Source: Plecoglossus altivelis
Lineage: Eukaryota; Chordata; Actinopteri; Osmeriformes; Plecoglossidae
Direction: 5' to 3'
Assembly: GCA_036571765.1 (NCBI GenBank)
Contig: BROE01000007.1
Coordinates: 15,427,187 to 15,491,186 of the forward strand
DNA: 64,000 nucleotides
Within the stretch, counting starts at the first letter, position 1. The number at the start of each line of letters is the position of its first letter. Positions 1 through 10,200 of the stretch are shown one piece after another. The translations under genes were made by a program, and so were the position numbers. The notes under the pieces were generated by a model. The model was not told where the DNA came from, searched no databases, and saw only the letters and a list, made by a program, of their open reading frames with translations.

Positions 1-237
1 GAGAGGCTGGGGGGAGGGAGCAGAGAGGCTGGGGTGAGGGCAAGAGAGGCTGAGGAGGCTGGGGGAGGGCAGAGAGGCTGGGGGAGGCAGAGAGGACAGA
101 GACCATAGAGAGGCTGGGGGTGCTGCAGAGAGGCTAGGGGGAGGGCAGAGATGCTGGGGAAGGGGGCCAGAGAGGCTGGGGCAGTTTGGACATGGCCAGG
201 ATGCCTGAGGCTGGAGTGGGGGAGACAGACAGAGGGG
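1..237. repeat. Purine-rich minisatellite
   Basis: Irregular tandem copies of a 13-25 bp unit built on GAGAGGCTGGGGGAGGGCA. The same motif family returns at about 1300-1490, and a related GAGAGGCTGACCTGGCAG unit at 2556-3345. No exon was recognised between 1 and 485. Confidence 0.8.
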
Positions 238-484
238 GTTGGGGGCTACAGTTGAGGGTTTGAACAGGCACGTTGTGGGGTGAGACTGAGGGCATCAGGA
301 TGTTAGTGTGTTGCTCTGCCTAGCATGTAGAAAACCTCACCTCAGTTTGACAAGAGTTCTCTGTCTGTTCTCTCCTGATGCAGACTTCTGTACACTGTCA
401 TATGTACTCCTGTGTCCTCAGAGTGTGTGTGCATCTAAAGCTCACTAGGTTCTGATCCTGGACCAGCCTGTGAGCCATCATAAC

Positions 485-850
485 CTACATGGATTACTAC
501 CTACATGGGCCATTAATTACTGTTACACTGCCTGCCTCTGACTGCTCCTGTGCTGTTACTGTAACACTGCCTGCTCTTCTGCTGTCACTGTTACACTGTC
601 TGTCTCTGAATGCTCCTGTGCTGTTACTGGAACACTGTCTCTGACTGCTCCTGTGCTGTTACTGTAACACTATCTCTGACTGCTCCTGTGCTGTTACTGT
701 AACACTGTCTGTCTCTGAATGCTGTTACTGTAACACTGTGTCTCTTACTGCTCCTGTGCTGTTACTGTAACACTGCCTGCTCCTGTGCTGTTACTGTAAC
801 ACTGTCTGTCTCTGAATGCTTCTCTGCCGTTACTGTGATGCAGCCTGGCT
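485..850. repeat. Minisatellite, GCTGTTACTGTAACACTG unit
   Basis: About ten imperfect copies of a roughly 45-50 bp unit containing GCTCCTGTGCTGTTACTG and TAACACTGTCTGTCTCTG. The core TTACTGTAA is palindromic. The sequence between 850 and 1300 is ordinary and AT-richer, and no gene was recognised in it. Confidence 0.8.
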
Positions 851-1299
851 CCTCTACTGAACTCCCCTGAGTCCAACACAAACATGCCTGAACTCAGACG
901 TTTACAGCACTTACAACAGCACGCTTGGCAGGAATGAAAGAATGACTGAAATCTGTTTCATATGGTTATTGGCACAAAGATGCCATGCTAATACATCTAA
1001 TACCCACTATACTATGTATAAGATAAAGATCTTATTTAACAATAAGATCTGTTGTTTGAAAAGTATTTAGGAAACACTTCAAAGACTGCTCCGTCTGCCA
1101 GCTGATGACCAAGTCATCACGTTGCTTTTCCCTCCAAACATTAAGGCTTGTTTTCACTGTTTCGCTACTTTTTACTGTAGAGACGCCATCCATTATCAGC
1201 TCCTGTCTCCACAACTGCAGCCGTGCTGAAGTGAAGCAGATATATGAGCAGAGTGCCACAACACATGCAGCCCTAGCTAAGTCACCCAGAACAGGCCTT

Positions 1300-1492
1300 G
1301 TACTGGAGGGTGGGGGCAGAGAGGGCAGGGAGGCTGGGGGAGGTGGAAAGGGAGGGTGGGGATGTTAGGAGGGGCTGGGGGAGGTGGAAAGGGAGGCTGG
1401 GGGGCAGAGAGGGCAGGGAGGCTGGGGAGGTTAGGAGGGGGCTGGGGGAGGTGGAAAGGGAGGCTGGGGGAGGCTGGGGGGCCCAGGGTTAA
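1300..1492. repeat. G-rich minisatellite
   Basis: Copies of GAGGTGGAAAGGGAGGCTGGGGG and related purine-rich segments. One strand is almost free of pyrimidines, so open frames across it are composition artefacts. The G-runs could form G-quadruplexes (inference). Confidence 0.75.
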
Positions 1493-2028
1493 CCAAAGCA
1501 GGCCCCAGACACTGACGTGCCATCCTGAGGGAGTGTATCCAGACACAAGGGGGAAAGGTGATGGATGTCTCTGGTCATTACTACTGTAGACAGAAGGAGG
1601 AGGGGGGGGAATTACAAGAGCTGAACCCTGCCATTTTACAGTAGCCCTCTGCTGCCTCTATTGTCTCTTTACTGCCTCTGTACTGCCTCCTCTGCCTCTC
1701 TCTGTCCTCCCAAGTCAACATTCCTCCATCCTGGTCTCACAGCTGGTCCCCTACTCCCACATTCCTGCCCCCTCCCAGACAAAGGGACAATATTGGCTAT
1801 GTCTGCCAGCGCTGGGATGGACCTGCCTGTCTGCGGGGCACAGGGAGGGCGCAAGGGGGGCCCGAGGGGGGCGCAGACGCGCCCAAACACAGTAAAAACT
1901 GGCAGAGGGGTTTCACAGTTGGCCAGAGACGAAGGTCGCACACTGGGTCACATTCTGATGTCCGGAGGAATCCCTGAGAGAACCATGAAAGGACAAGCAT
2001 GTCTGGCAACAGCGTGGAGCCCAGCCAG

Positions 2029-2105
2029 GGCAGAGCTGGGGCAGGGCAGAGCTGGGGCAGGGCAGAGCAGAGCTGGGGCAGGGCAGAGCTGGGGCAGGGC
2101 CTGGC
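2029..2105. repeat. Short GGGGCAGGGCAGAGCT array
   Basis: Five near-perfect copies of a 16-21 bp unit (GAGCTGGGGCAGGGCA). It lies about 80 bp upstream of a second, pyrimidine-rich array. Confidence 0.8.
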
Positions 2106-2182
2106 TAGTCTGGGCAGGGGAGCTTCCAGGCATTCTGCTTTTGGAGCTGTGCTTATCAGGCCAGATCCCTGGCAGTGTGGTC

Positions 2183-2333
2183 GACCCAGACCCTGCCCTG
2201 GCCCTACCCAGGCCCTGCCCAGACCCTGCCATGGCCCTACCCAGGCCCTGCCCAGACCCTGCCATGGCCCTACCCAGGCCCTGCCCAGACCCTGCCCTGG
2301 CCCTACCCAGACTACCCAGACCCTGCCCAGGGT
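2183..2333. repeat. CCCTACCCAGGCCCTG minisatellite
   Basis: About four copies of a 36-39 bp unit (CCAGACCCTGCCATGG then CCCTACCCAGGCCCTGC). The unit is a multiple of three, so every frame stays open; long reading frames here are not taken as genes. Confidence 0.8.
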
Positions 2334-2395
2334 AGCCAGCCCTGGTTGGGCAGTAGAACAGCAGCCTGCCTTTCTTACTCACTGTGTCCGAGCAG

Positions 2396-2481
2396 GATAG
2401 GTTCAGGGGACTCATCCATCCTCAGTACGTAGAACCACAAGACGGTCGCCCATCTGGACAACAGCTGGACCTGGACAAGAG
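2396..2481 (+). CDS. Possible orphan exon (unassigned)
   Basis: An 86-bp open segment with a plausible acceptor (pyrimidine-rich tract, then CCGAGCAG) and a donor (AAGAG/gtgaca). It would encode about 28 residues ending QLDLDKR. I do not recognise a family. On the plus strand it would run toward the 3' end of patl2 on the other strand, so any later exon would have to overlap that gene or lie outside the part I could resolve. It could be a chance frame between two minisatellites; the call rests only on splice-like borders. Confidence 0.2.
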
Positions 2482-2555
2482 GTGACATTTTGATCAGAAT
2501 GTGACCTGCCCATTACATGGCTGAAAATGACTGACACATCCAACCAAACCATCAG

Positions 2556-3345
2556 GGGAGAGGCTGACCTGGCAGGAGAGAGGCTGGCAGGGGAGGCTGA
2601 CCTGGCAGGAGAGAGGCTGGCAGGGGAGAGGCTGGCAGAGGAGGCTGACCTGGCAGGAGAGAGGCTGACCTAGCAGGAGAGAGGCTGACCTGGCAGGAGA
2701 GAGGCTGACCTGGCAGGAGAGAGGCTGACCTGGCAGGAGAGAGGCTGACCTGGCAGGAGAGAGGCTGACCTGGCAGGAGAGAGGCTGGCAGGAGAGAGGC
2801 TGACCTGCAGGAGAGAGGCTGACCTGGCTGAGAGAGAGAGGCTGACCTGGCAGGGGAGAGGCTGACCTGGCAGGAGAGGTTGACCTGGCAGGAGAGGCTG
2901 ACCTGGCAGGAGAGAGGCTGGCAGGGGAGGCTGACCTGGCAGGAGAGAGGCTGGCAGAGGAGGCTGACCTGGCAGGAGAGAGGCTGGCAGAGGAGGCTGA
3001 CCAGGCAGGAGAGAGGCTGACCTAGCAGGAGAGAGGCTGACCTGGCAGGAGAGAGGCTGACCTAGCAGGAGAGAGGCTGACCTGGCAGGAGAGAGGCTGA
3101 CCTGGCAGGAGAGAGGCTGGCAGGGGAGGCTGGCCTGGCAGGAGAGAGGCTGACCTGGCAGGAGAGAGGCTGACCTGGCAGGGGAGAGGCTGACCTGGCA
3201 GGAGAGAGGCTGACCTGGCAGGAGAGAGGCTGACCTGGCAGGGGAGAGGCTGACCTGGCAGGAGAGAGGCTGACCTGACAGGAGAGAGGCTGGCCTGACA
3301 GGGGAGGCTGGCCTGGCAGGAGAGAGGCTGGCAGGGGAGGCTGAC
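2556..3345. repeat. Large GACCTGGCAGGAGAGAGGCT minisatellite
   Basis: About 35 copies of a 20-bp unit with 12-16 bp short variants, showing patchy higher-order structure (blocks of AGGGGAGG variants). It ends abruptly at 3345, within 25 bp of the patl2 polyadenylation signal, so it sits immediately downstream of that gene's 3' end. Confidence 0.9.
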
Positions 3346-4272
3346 CAGGCCATTTTTTGTGAATCTTTATTTCTTTTGTTGCAAGTGCTTTACAAGAGTG
3401 CATTTTATATCGAATCTGCTTCCAACTTAAATGAAATATACAACTAAAATATAGAAATAAAGTTTTGAATTTACACAACATGCATAGAAAAAAGTACACT
3501 TAGGAAAACCTTTTTTTTATACAAAAGAAACCAAATGTGCACATACATACATTCCTAAAGATCAAAGTCATAATTATATTTTACAAAAATACATTAGCTG
3601 TACAAAATGTGAACCTTAACACCTCAAAAGAGCAACTATCTACGACGACAATCCTCTAGCTCACGTTAAGTATTCCAAGTCTTCTACTAGGCGATCAACT
3701 TAAATCCATTTGAAACGGCTGTATAGTAACACTTTTCATGAATGATTCTGATCTTTGCTGCGAGTGAAGGAGTTGAGGATATCAGACTGGGCGCCCTCTG
3801 GTGGCGAAACTGAGACTTACACCTTCACTTACACTGGTTTAGATTATTTACAACATTTCTACTGGCTTTGGGACAGATTTGTGTTGCAGTACGTGGGCCT
3901 TACAAGATATGTAGAAGGAGAACTTAAACCGAAAAGGAAACAGATTTCAGAGAAGGTGCTCAAAAGTGAGGGGGGATCGAGGAGAGGGTGGAGAAACAAA
4001 ACAAATCACATTCATGCGTTGGAAAAACGCTTCGTCATGAAAGCAGTTTGAGGGTTTTGGCAGCGTGACGTTCTACAGTCCTCTTTCTGCTAGGGTACAC
4101 ATCCTCATAACTGACTCTCCTACATCAGAAGAGCGCCCTCTTCAGGATGCGAGAGCCATGACACCAGTGGCAGACCTAGACGAGAGACGAGAGAGAGCAG
4201 GTGAGAAAGCGTCACATCATCATAGGAGCATCAGTCCAGGCAGATTGTTTGGTTCAGTGTTGGAGGAGCTTC
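3346..4272 (-). other. patl2: patl2 3' UTR and downstream region
   Basis: Unique, AT-rich sequence between the patl2 stop codon and a polyadenylation signal. A minus-strand AATAAA lies at 3366-3371, so a transcript ending near 3350 would carry a 3' UTR of about 0.9 kb. No other coding exon was recognised here. Confidence 0.55.
3366..3371 (-). promoter_or_regulatory. Polyadenylation signal of patl2
   Basis: TTTATT on the plus strand reads AATAAA in the gene's sense. It is the last canonical signal before the minisatellite at 2556-3345. Confidence 0.5.
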
Positions 4273-7200
4273 TTACTCCATGTTACTCTTCAGCTGGTGG
4301 ACTGTACGCTTATCCAGGTAGCGGCAGAAGAGCGTGAGCAGGTTGGAGGGCAGAAGAAGAGGCTCCACCAGGGCACTCTGGGATAGCTGCCATGCCACCT
4401 GGAAGACCGTGTCTGTCCTGGAGACAGGAAGAGGATGCGTTTCAAACAGGAAGCACATGCACGGTACCCTACCCAGCCACAGAGCTAGACCGTGTAGTAG
4501 GCGTACAGACAGATGGAAGTACACATCCTTTACTCAAGTAGAAGACAAGTACAGATACTCATGTTTTTATATGTCGGTTTTTCGAAGCATGGAGGCCTTT
4601 GCCGTTGTGTGTATGTGGTAACTAGGAGTAGTACCAGGTCTCAAAGTCTCCTATGCTGGGCTCCAGGGGAAGGTCTGATGATAGCATCCTTTCTCCCTGG
4701 GAGAGGAGTGCGTACAGCAGGGACAGCCCGAACTGAGGAGAACCAGGATACACACCAAGATAACCAGGTACAGGGAAGAGACCATGCTTATCTACTCAAC
4801 CTCAGTTAGGATGCGTGTAAACGAATCACGCGTAAGTATACGTACATGGATGTAGTTGATAAGGCTCAAGAATAAAACTTTAGAATAAAGTTAACTTAAG
4901 TAAACTTAAGAATAAAACTTAAAGGATGCGTAACAGGGACACGATAGGCACCTTGTTCCGACACGCTAGCGTGAGGCTCTCGCTGTTCTTGGAGGACGAC
5001 GTCATGTTTCTGAGAACGCCGATGAGCTGGCTGAAGGTCAGCCGTCCAATCACAGAACGGAAGGCGGGGTACAGCACGGGCAGAGCCTGCAGGCAGGTGG
5101 GCAAGAGGTCAGGTGAGGGTCGCTAGCATGTCTGTGTTGAACTCAGTCAACAGAGGCTTCCATGCAGTGCCACACAGAGAGAGCAGTCAGGAGACAGAGG
5201 CTTCCATGCAGTGCCACACAGAGAGAGCAGTCAGTCAACAGAGGCTTCCATGCAGTGTCACACAGAGAGAGCAGTCAGTCAACAGAGGCTTCCATGCAGT
5301 GTCACACAGAGAAAGCAGTCAGGAGACACAAGCAGAGGGCCAGAAGGTCACTTCCAAGGAGATCACTAGTCAGAGTCAAGGAATGGTACGTTTTGGCAGG
5401 GACGTGTGGTGATTGGCTGGTGCGTTTTGGCGGGATGTGTAGTGATTGGCTGGTGCGTTTTTGCAGGGATGTGTGGTGATTGGCTGGTGCGTTTTGGCGG
5501 GATGTGTAGTGATTGGCTGGTGCGTTTTGGCGGGATGTGTGGTGATTGGTCTACCTCGTCAGAGTCCCTGCTCATCAGGGTGGGCAGGTGAGCAGTCACC
5601 ACGCGCAGGACGTGCAGAGCGGCATCATGGGACAGGAAAGGGAGGAGTCGAGCCAGGAGGCGCTTCCCCTTGGAGACCAGGAGAACAGGAAGGAACTCGT
5701 CACCCGGCTCCCTACACAAACAGACAGCCCATCATCGTACCAGTCCATATTAACGCTGAGAGAGGAACCAGCCTGTCCATGTTAACACTGCAGGCTGCAA
5801 GAGAAACCAGCCTGTCCATGTTAACACAGAGAGGAGCCAGCCTGTCCATGTTAACACAGAGAGGAGCCAGCCTGTCCATGTTAACACTGCAGGCTGCAAG
5901 AGGAACCAGCCTGTCCATGTTAACGCTGAGAGAGGAGCCAGCCTGTCCATGTTAACGCTGAGAGAGGAGCCAGCCTGTCCATGTTAACGCTGAGAGAGGA
6001 ACCAGCCTGTCCATGTTAACACTGCAAGAGGAGCCAGCCTGTCCATGTTAACGCTGAGAGAGGAACCAGCCTGTCCATGTTAACACTGCGAGAGGAGCCA
6101 GCCTGTCCATGTTAAAACAGAGAGGAACCAGCCTGTCCATGTTAAAACAGAGAGGAACCAGCCTGTCCATGTTAAAACAGAGAGGAACCAGCCTGTCCAT
6201 GTTAACGCTGAGAGAGGAACCAGCCTGTCCATGTTAAAACAGAGAGGAGCCCCTGTACCATGTTAAGCATGGTGCGAAGAGGAGCAGCCCTGTCTGCTAG
6301 GCTTACACACGCTTCAGGTTTGTTGCCCATGCTGGGAGTAAATCTGCTCCGCCCTCTCGCTGGTCTCTCCACCAGCCTCCTCTCCTCCACCTCCCCCAGC
6401 ACCCTACTCTTTAACCTCTGGGCCTCTTCTTACATTCAGGATACCACGACAGCCTACAGGACCGAGACACACCCCGGTCCTCACCTCCACAAAGAGACGT
6501 GCACAGAGGGCCTCCAGCTTAGCACCAGTTGGTAACGGTCAGTGAGTGACTCAGCTTGGCAAGAGTTCTACCAGGGAGCGTTCCCTTTGGAGACAGAGAC
6601 AAGGAAGGAACTTACGGCTCACTACACAACAGACAGCCATTCGTACCAGTCATGTTAAAACTGAGAGAGGAACCAGCCTTGTTTATGTTAACACTGAGAG
6701 AGGGAAGCCTTTCATGTTAAATGAGAGGAGCCAGCTGTCCATGTTAAACTGGAGAGGGAACAAGCCTGTCATGTTTAAACTGCAAGGGAACAGTGTCCAT
6801 GTTAAACGGCAAGAGGAGCAGCTGTCATGTTTAAGCTGAGAGAGGAACACTGTCATGTTTAAACTGCAAGAGGAGCAGCTGTCATGTTAAAACGAGAGGA
6901 ACAGCTGTCATGTTTAAACTGAGAGGAACAGCTGTCTGTTAAATGAAAGAGGAAGCTGTCCATGTTAACATGAGAGGAACAGCCTGTCTATGTTAACACT
7001 GAGAGGACCAGCTGTCATGTTAACACTGAGAGAGGAGCAGCTGTCCTATGTTCAAAGAGAGGAAGCAGCCTGTCCCATGGTTACACTGTGAGAGGAGCCA
7101 GCTGTCATTGTTAACACTGGGCGGAGCAGCTGTCTGTAGATTACACAGCCATCAGGTTGTTGCGCTGGGGAAGTAAATTGCTCACTTCCTCTGGGGTCTT

Positions 7201-10200
7201 CTGCCACCGCTCCTTCCTCCATCCCAGCACCTACTCTTTAACCTCTGGGCCTCTTCTACATCCAGGATGACCACGAACAGCTACAGGACACACACACACA
7301 CAGGGAGGGGCACCTTATCACCGTTGGTAACAGGTCAGGTGACTCAGCTGCAGAGTCTGACCTTCTCGATCTTCTTAAGAACCTCCAGACGCGGCAGAGC
7401 GACATCCTTGTGTTCCTGCGCAGGAGCGACTTCCTGTAGGGGAACGTAACGATCTTCAAGTGTGCGGATCACGTTCAGGTAATAATGGATGCGAGTTCTG
7501 CCTGTTTTACCACGCTGGCACAGTGGGCCTGGACGACATTGATGGCCCGTCGGGGAGAGTAACACGTCGACACGGCAACTTGACCCAAGGAGCCTTCGAT
7601 GTGGACGACTGAAGCAGAACCAGAACACGTCAGAACCAGCAGTCAGCCAGGTCGCCGCTGGTCGGTACCAGGTTGCTGGAGGAGCTGTCCAGCAGCCACT
7701 CACCTGGAGCGTAGGAGTCAGACTTGGTGACGTAGGGCGTGGTCAGCTTGGGCGGGTCTCTCTTGCTGCCTCGTAGACCCAGCTCCTCCTCCGCCAGCTT
7801 GGCCTCCATCCTCCGGTAATACTCCTGTTAGAGGGACACACCGTCAGCACCCTGGCAAACACAGGCCGGGTTAGGATGGGGTTTGAACGGGTTAGTGGGT
7901 AACCCCCCTGGCAGTAGTAGCTGGTAGTAGTACTAGTTAGTGGTACATGGTAGTACTAGTTAGTGGTACCTCAGTACTAGTTAGTGGTACTAGTTGGTGG
8001 AACATGGTAGTAGTAGTTAGTGGTACTAGTCAGTGCTGCCTGGTAATACTAGTTAGCAGTGCCTGGTGGTACTAGTTAGCGGTACTCGGTAGTACTAGTT
8101 AGCGGTGCCTGGTGGTACTAGTTAGCGGTACAAGTTAGCAGTACCTGGTAGTACTAGTTAGCAGTACCTGGTAGTACTAGTTAGCAGTACCTGGTAGTAG
8201 TAGTCATCTAGATGAGGGTTCTCGCTCTGCAGCTGGATCATCTGCAGCCTGATGATCCAGTCTTTCTCCTTTGAGGACATCAGGTGGCAGTAAGGATCCC
8301 ATCCGTTTGCTTTCCTGGAGGTGGAGAGGGGTCACTACCAAGCTCTGCTAGCGTCAGAGCTAACTAGCCAGCAGGGCTGACCAGCCACTAGAGCCAACCA
8401 GCCACTAGAGCTAACCAGCCGCCAGAGCTAACTAGCCGCCAGAGCTAACCAGCCGCCAGAGCTAACCAGCCAGCAGGGCTAACCAGCCAGCAGGGCTAAC
8501 CAGCCAGCAGGGCTAACCAGCCAATAGGCCCAAGCAAACTAAGTAGAAATGCCAAAATAACTGGATTGGACAGACAGGGTCCTCTCCCACCTCTGAGATC
8601 TCTGTTGTCTCTGGCTCAGCAGACGTCTGTGTTGTGGGTGGAGCTGCGTCACTGGACCTTGGAACCTGGAGGGAGGATGAGACAAATGCATCAACAGTCA
8701 ATCCTGTTCACATCCAGATCAAATCACCACGAGTACAGAGTTCAGGACTAGGGAGGATCTGAGCCTGTGTGGTCTTGCGCAAGTCAGCGTTACAAAGCAC
8801 GTGTGCAAAATCAGAGGCGAGAGGAACTCCGGTACCAACGAATTGTGAAGACGGTTACATGGTAGTAGTACTAGTTAGTGGTACCTCAGTACTAGTTAGC
8901 GGTACCTGGTAGTACTAGTTGGTGGAACATGGTAGTACTAGTTGGTGGAACATGGTAGTACTAGTTAGCAGTGCCTGGTAGTACTAGTTAACAGTACCTA
9001 GTAGTACTAGATAGCAGTACTAGTTAGCAGTACCTAGTAGTACTAGTTGGTGGAACATGGTAGTACTAGTTGGTGGTACTTGGTAGTACTAGTTAACAGT
9101 ACCAGGTAGTACTAGTTAGCAGTACCTGGTAGTACTAGTTAACAGTACCTGGTAGTACTAGTTAACAGTACCTGGTAGTACTAGTTACACGACAGAGGTG
9201 AGGGGGGGCAGGAACGCCAGAGACTGCACAGGTACCTGAATCGCTGCAGAGGATTGGACGAGGGGCTGTAGATGGGGGAGGGTCTAGGGGAGTTGGCGCC
9301 AAAGCGTAGCTGCATCATCTTGGGGGAGGAGGGCCGGCTGTCCGGGGACAGAAAATCGACCGTCTGTCGTAACAAAGACACGTCATAAATCATCCATCCA
9401 TCCATTATCTACTGCTAGTCCCTGGGAGGGATTGCAGTGACGCTTGTTCCCATTTGGGTAACAGGTGACTGGAGCCTAACTCAGTAACTTCGGGCCATAG
9501 GATAGGCAGGGTACACCCTGGACAGAGGCTTTCAAGTTACAGGGCTAACACAGAGACACAGACAACCATTCACTCACTCATCCACTCTCTTGGGGCAATT
9601 TCTCAATATACCAATTAACCTGTCATAAATCAATCCATGTTTATATATATAGCACATTCAGAAAATATTACTCATAGGATTTGCTGCACTGTACCAAGTG
9701 AAGTGCAACATCAATACAAAAGAGTAGGAAGGATGAGTGACCTGGTTCGGGTACTGCTGTGGGTTCAAAGGTCGCCGGGTGATGATGGGAGAGCCGGGCA
9801 TCAAAGGAGACATCTGTAACCACGACAACGCACGAGAAGGCCCTGACTAGAGAGGCCTGAACGACCACAGACCACCACCACCGCGTCAAGCTTTCATCGG
9901 TATCTCACCTGAGGAGAGCATCTGAGGCCAAACGGCCCTCTGGGGCCCCCTCTCCTGCCCCTGGTGGGCGGGAGGAGGTAGGGTGTCTGTAACCCTCTGT
10001 CGATCACACACACGATGGCGTTGTCCTGTGAGAGAAGCCGTGTTATTGGTCGGTTGGGTACGAGGTGAACCTGTAACTGGAGGAGAAACAGTCTAGAGGT
10101 ACCTGCAGGATCAGGCCTGGTGTGTGTCTGGTACTCCTGTACGANNNNNNNNNNGGGGCAATTTCTCAATATACCAATTAACCTGTCATAAATCAATCCA

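Noticed and set aside
1661..2415. Overlapping long frames on both strands in 1.6-2.4 kb
   Set aside because: They cross GC-rich minisatellites with units divisible by three; no domain, splice context or codon signature.
2670..3499. Long minus-strand frames rich in SLSPARSASLLPGQ
   Set aside because: Translation of the 20-bp GACCTGGCAGGAGAGAGGCT array only.
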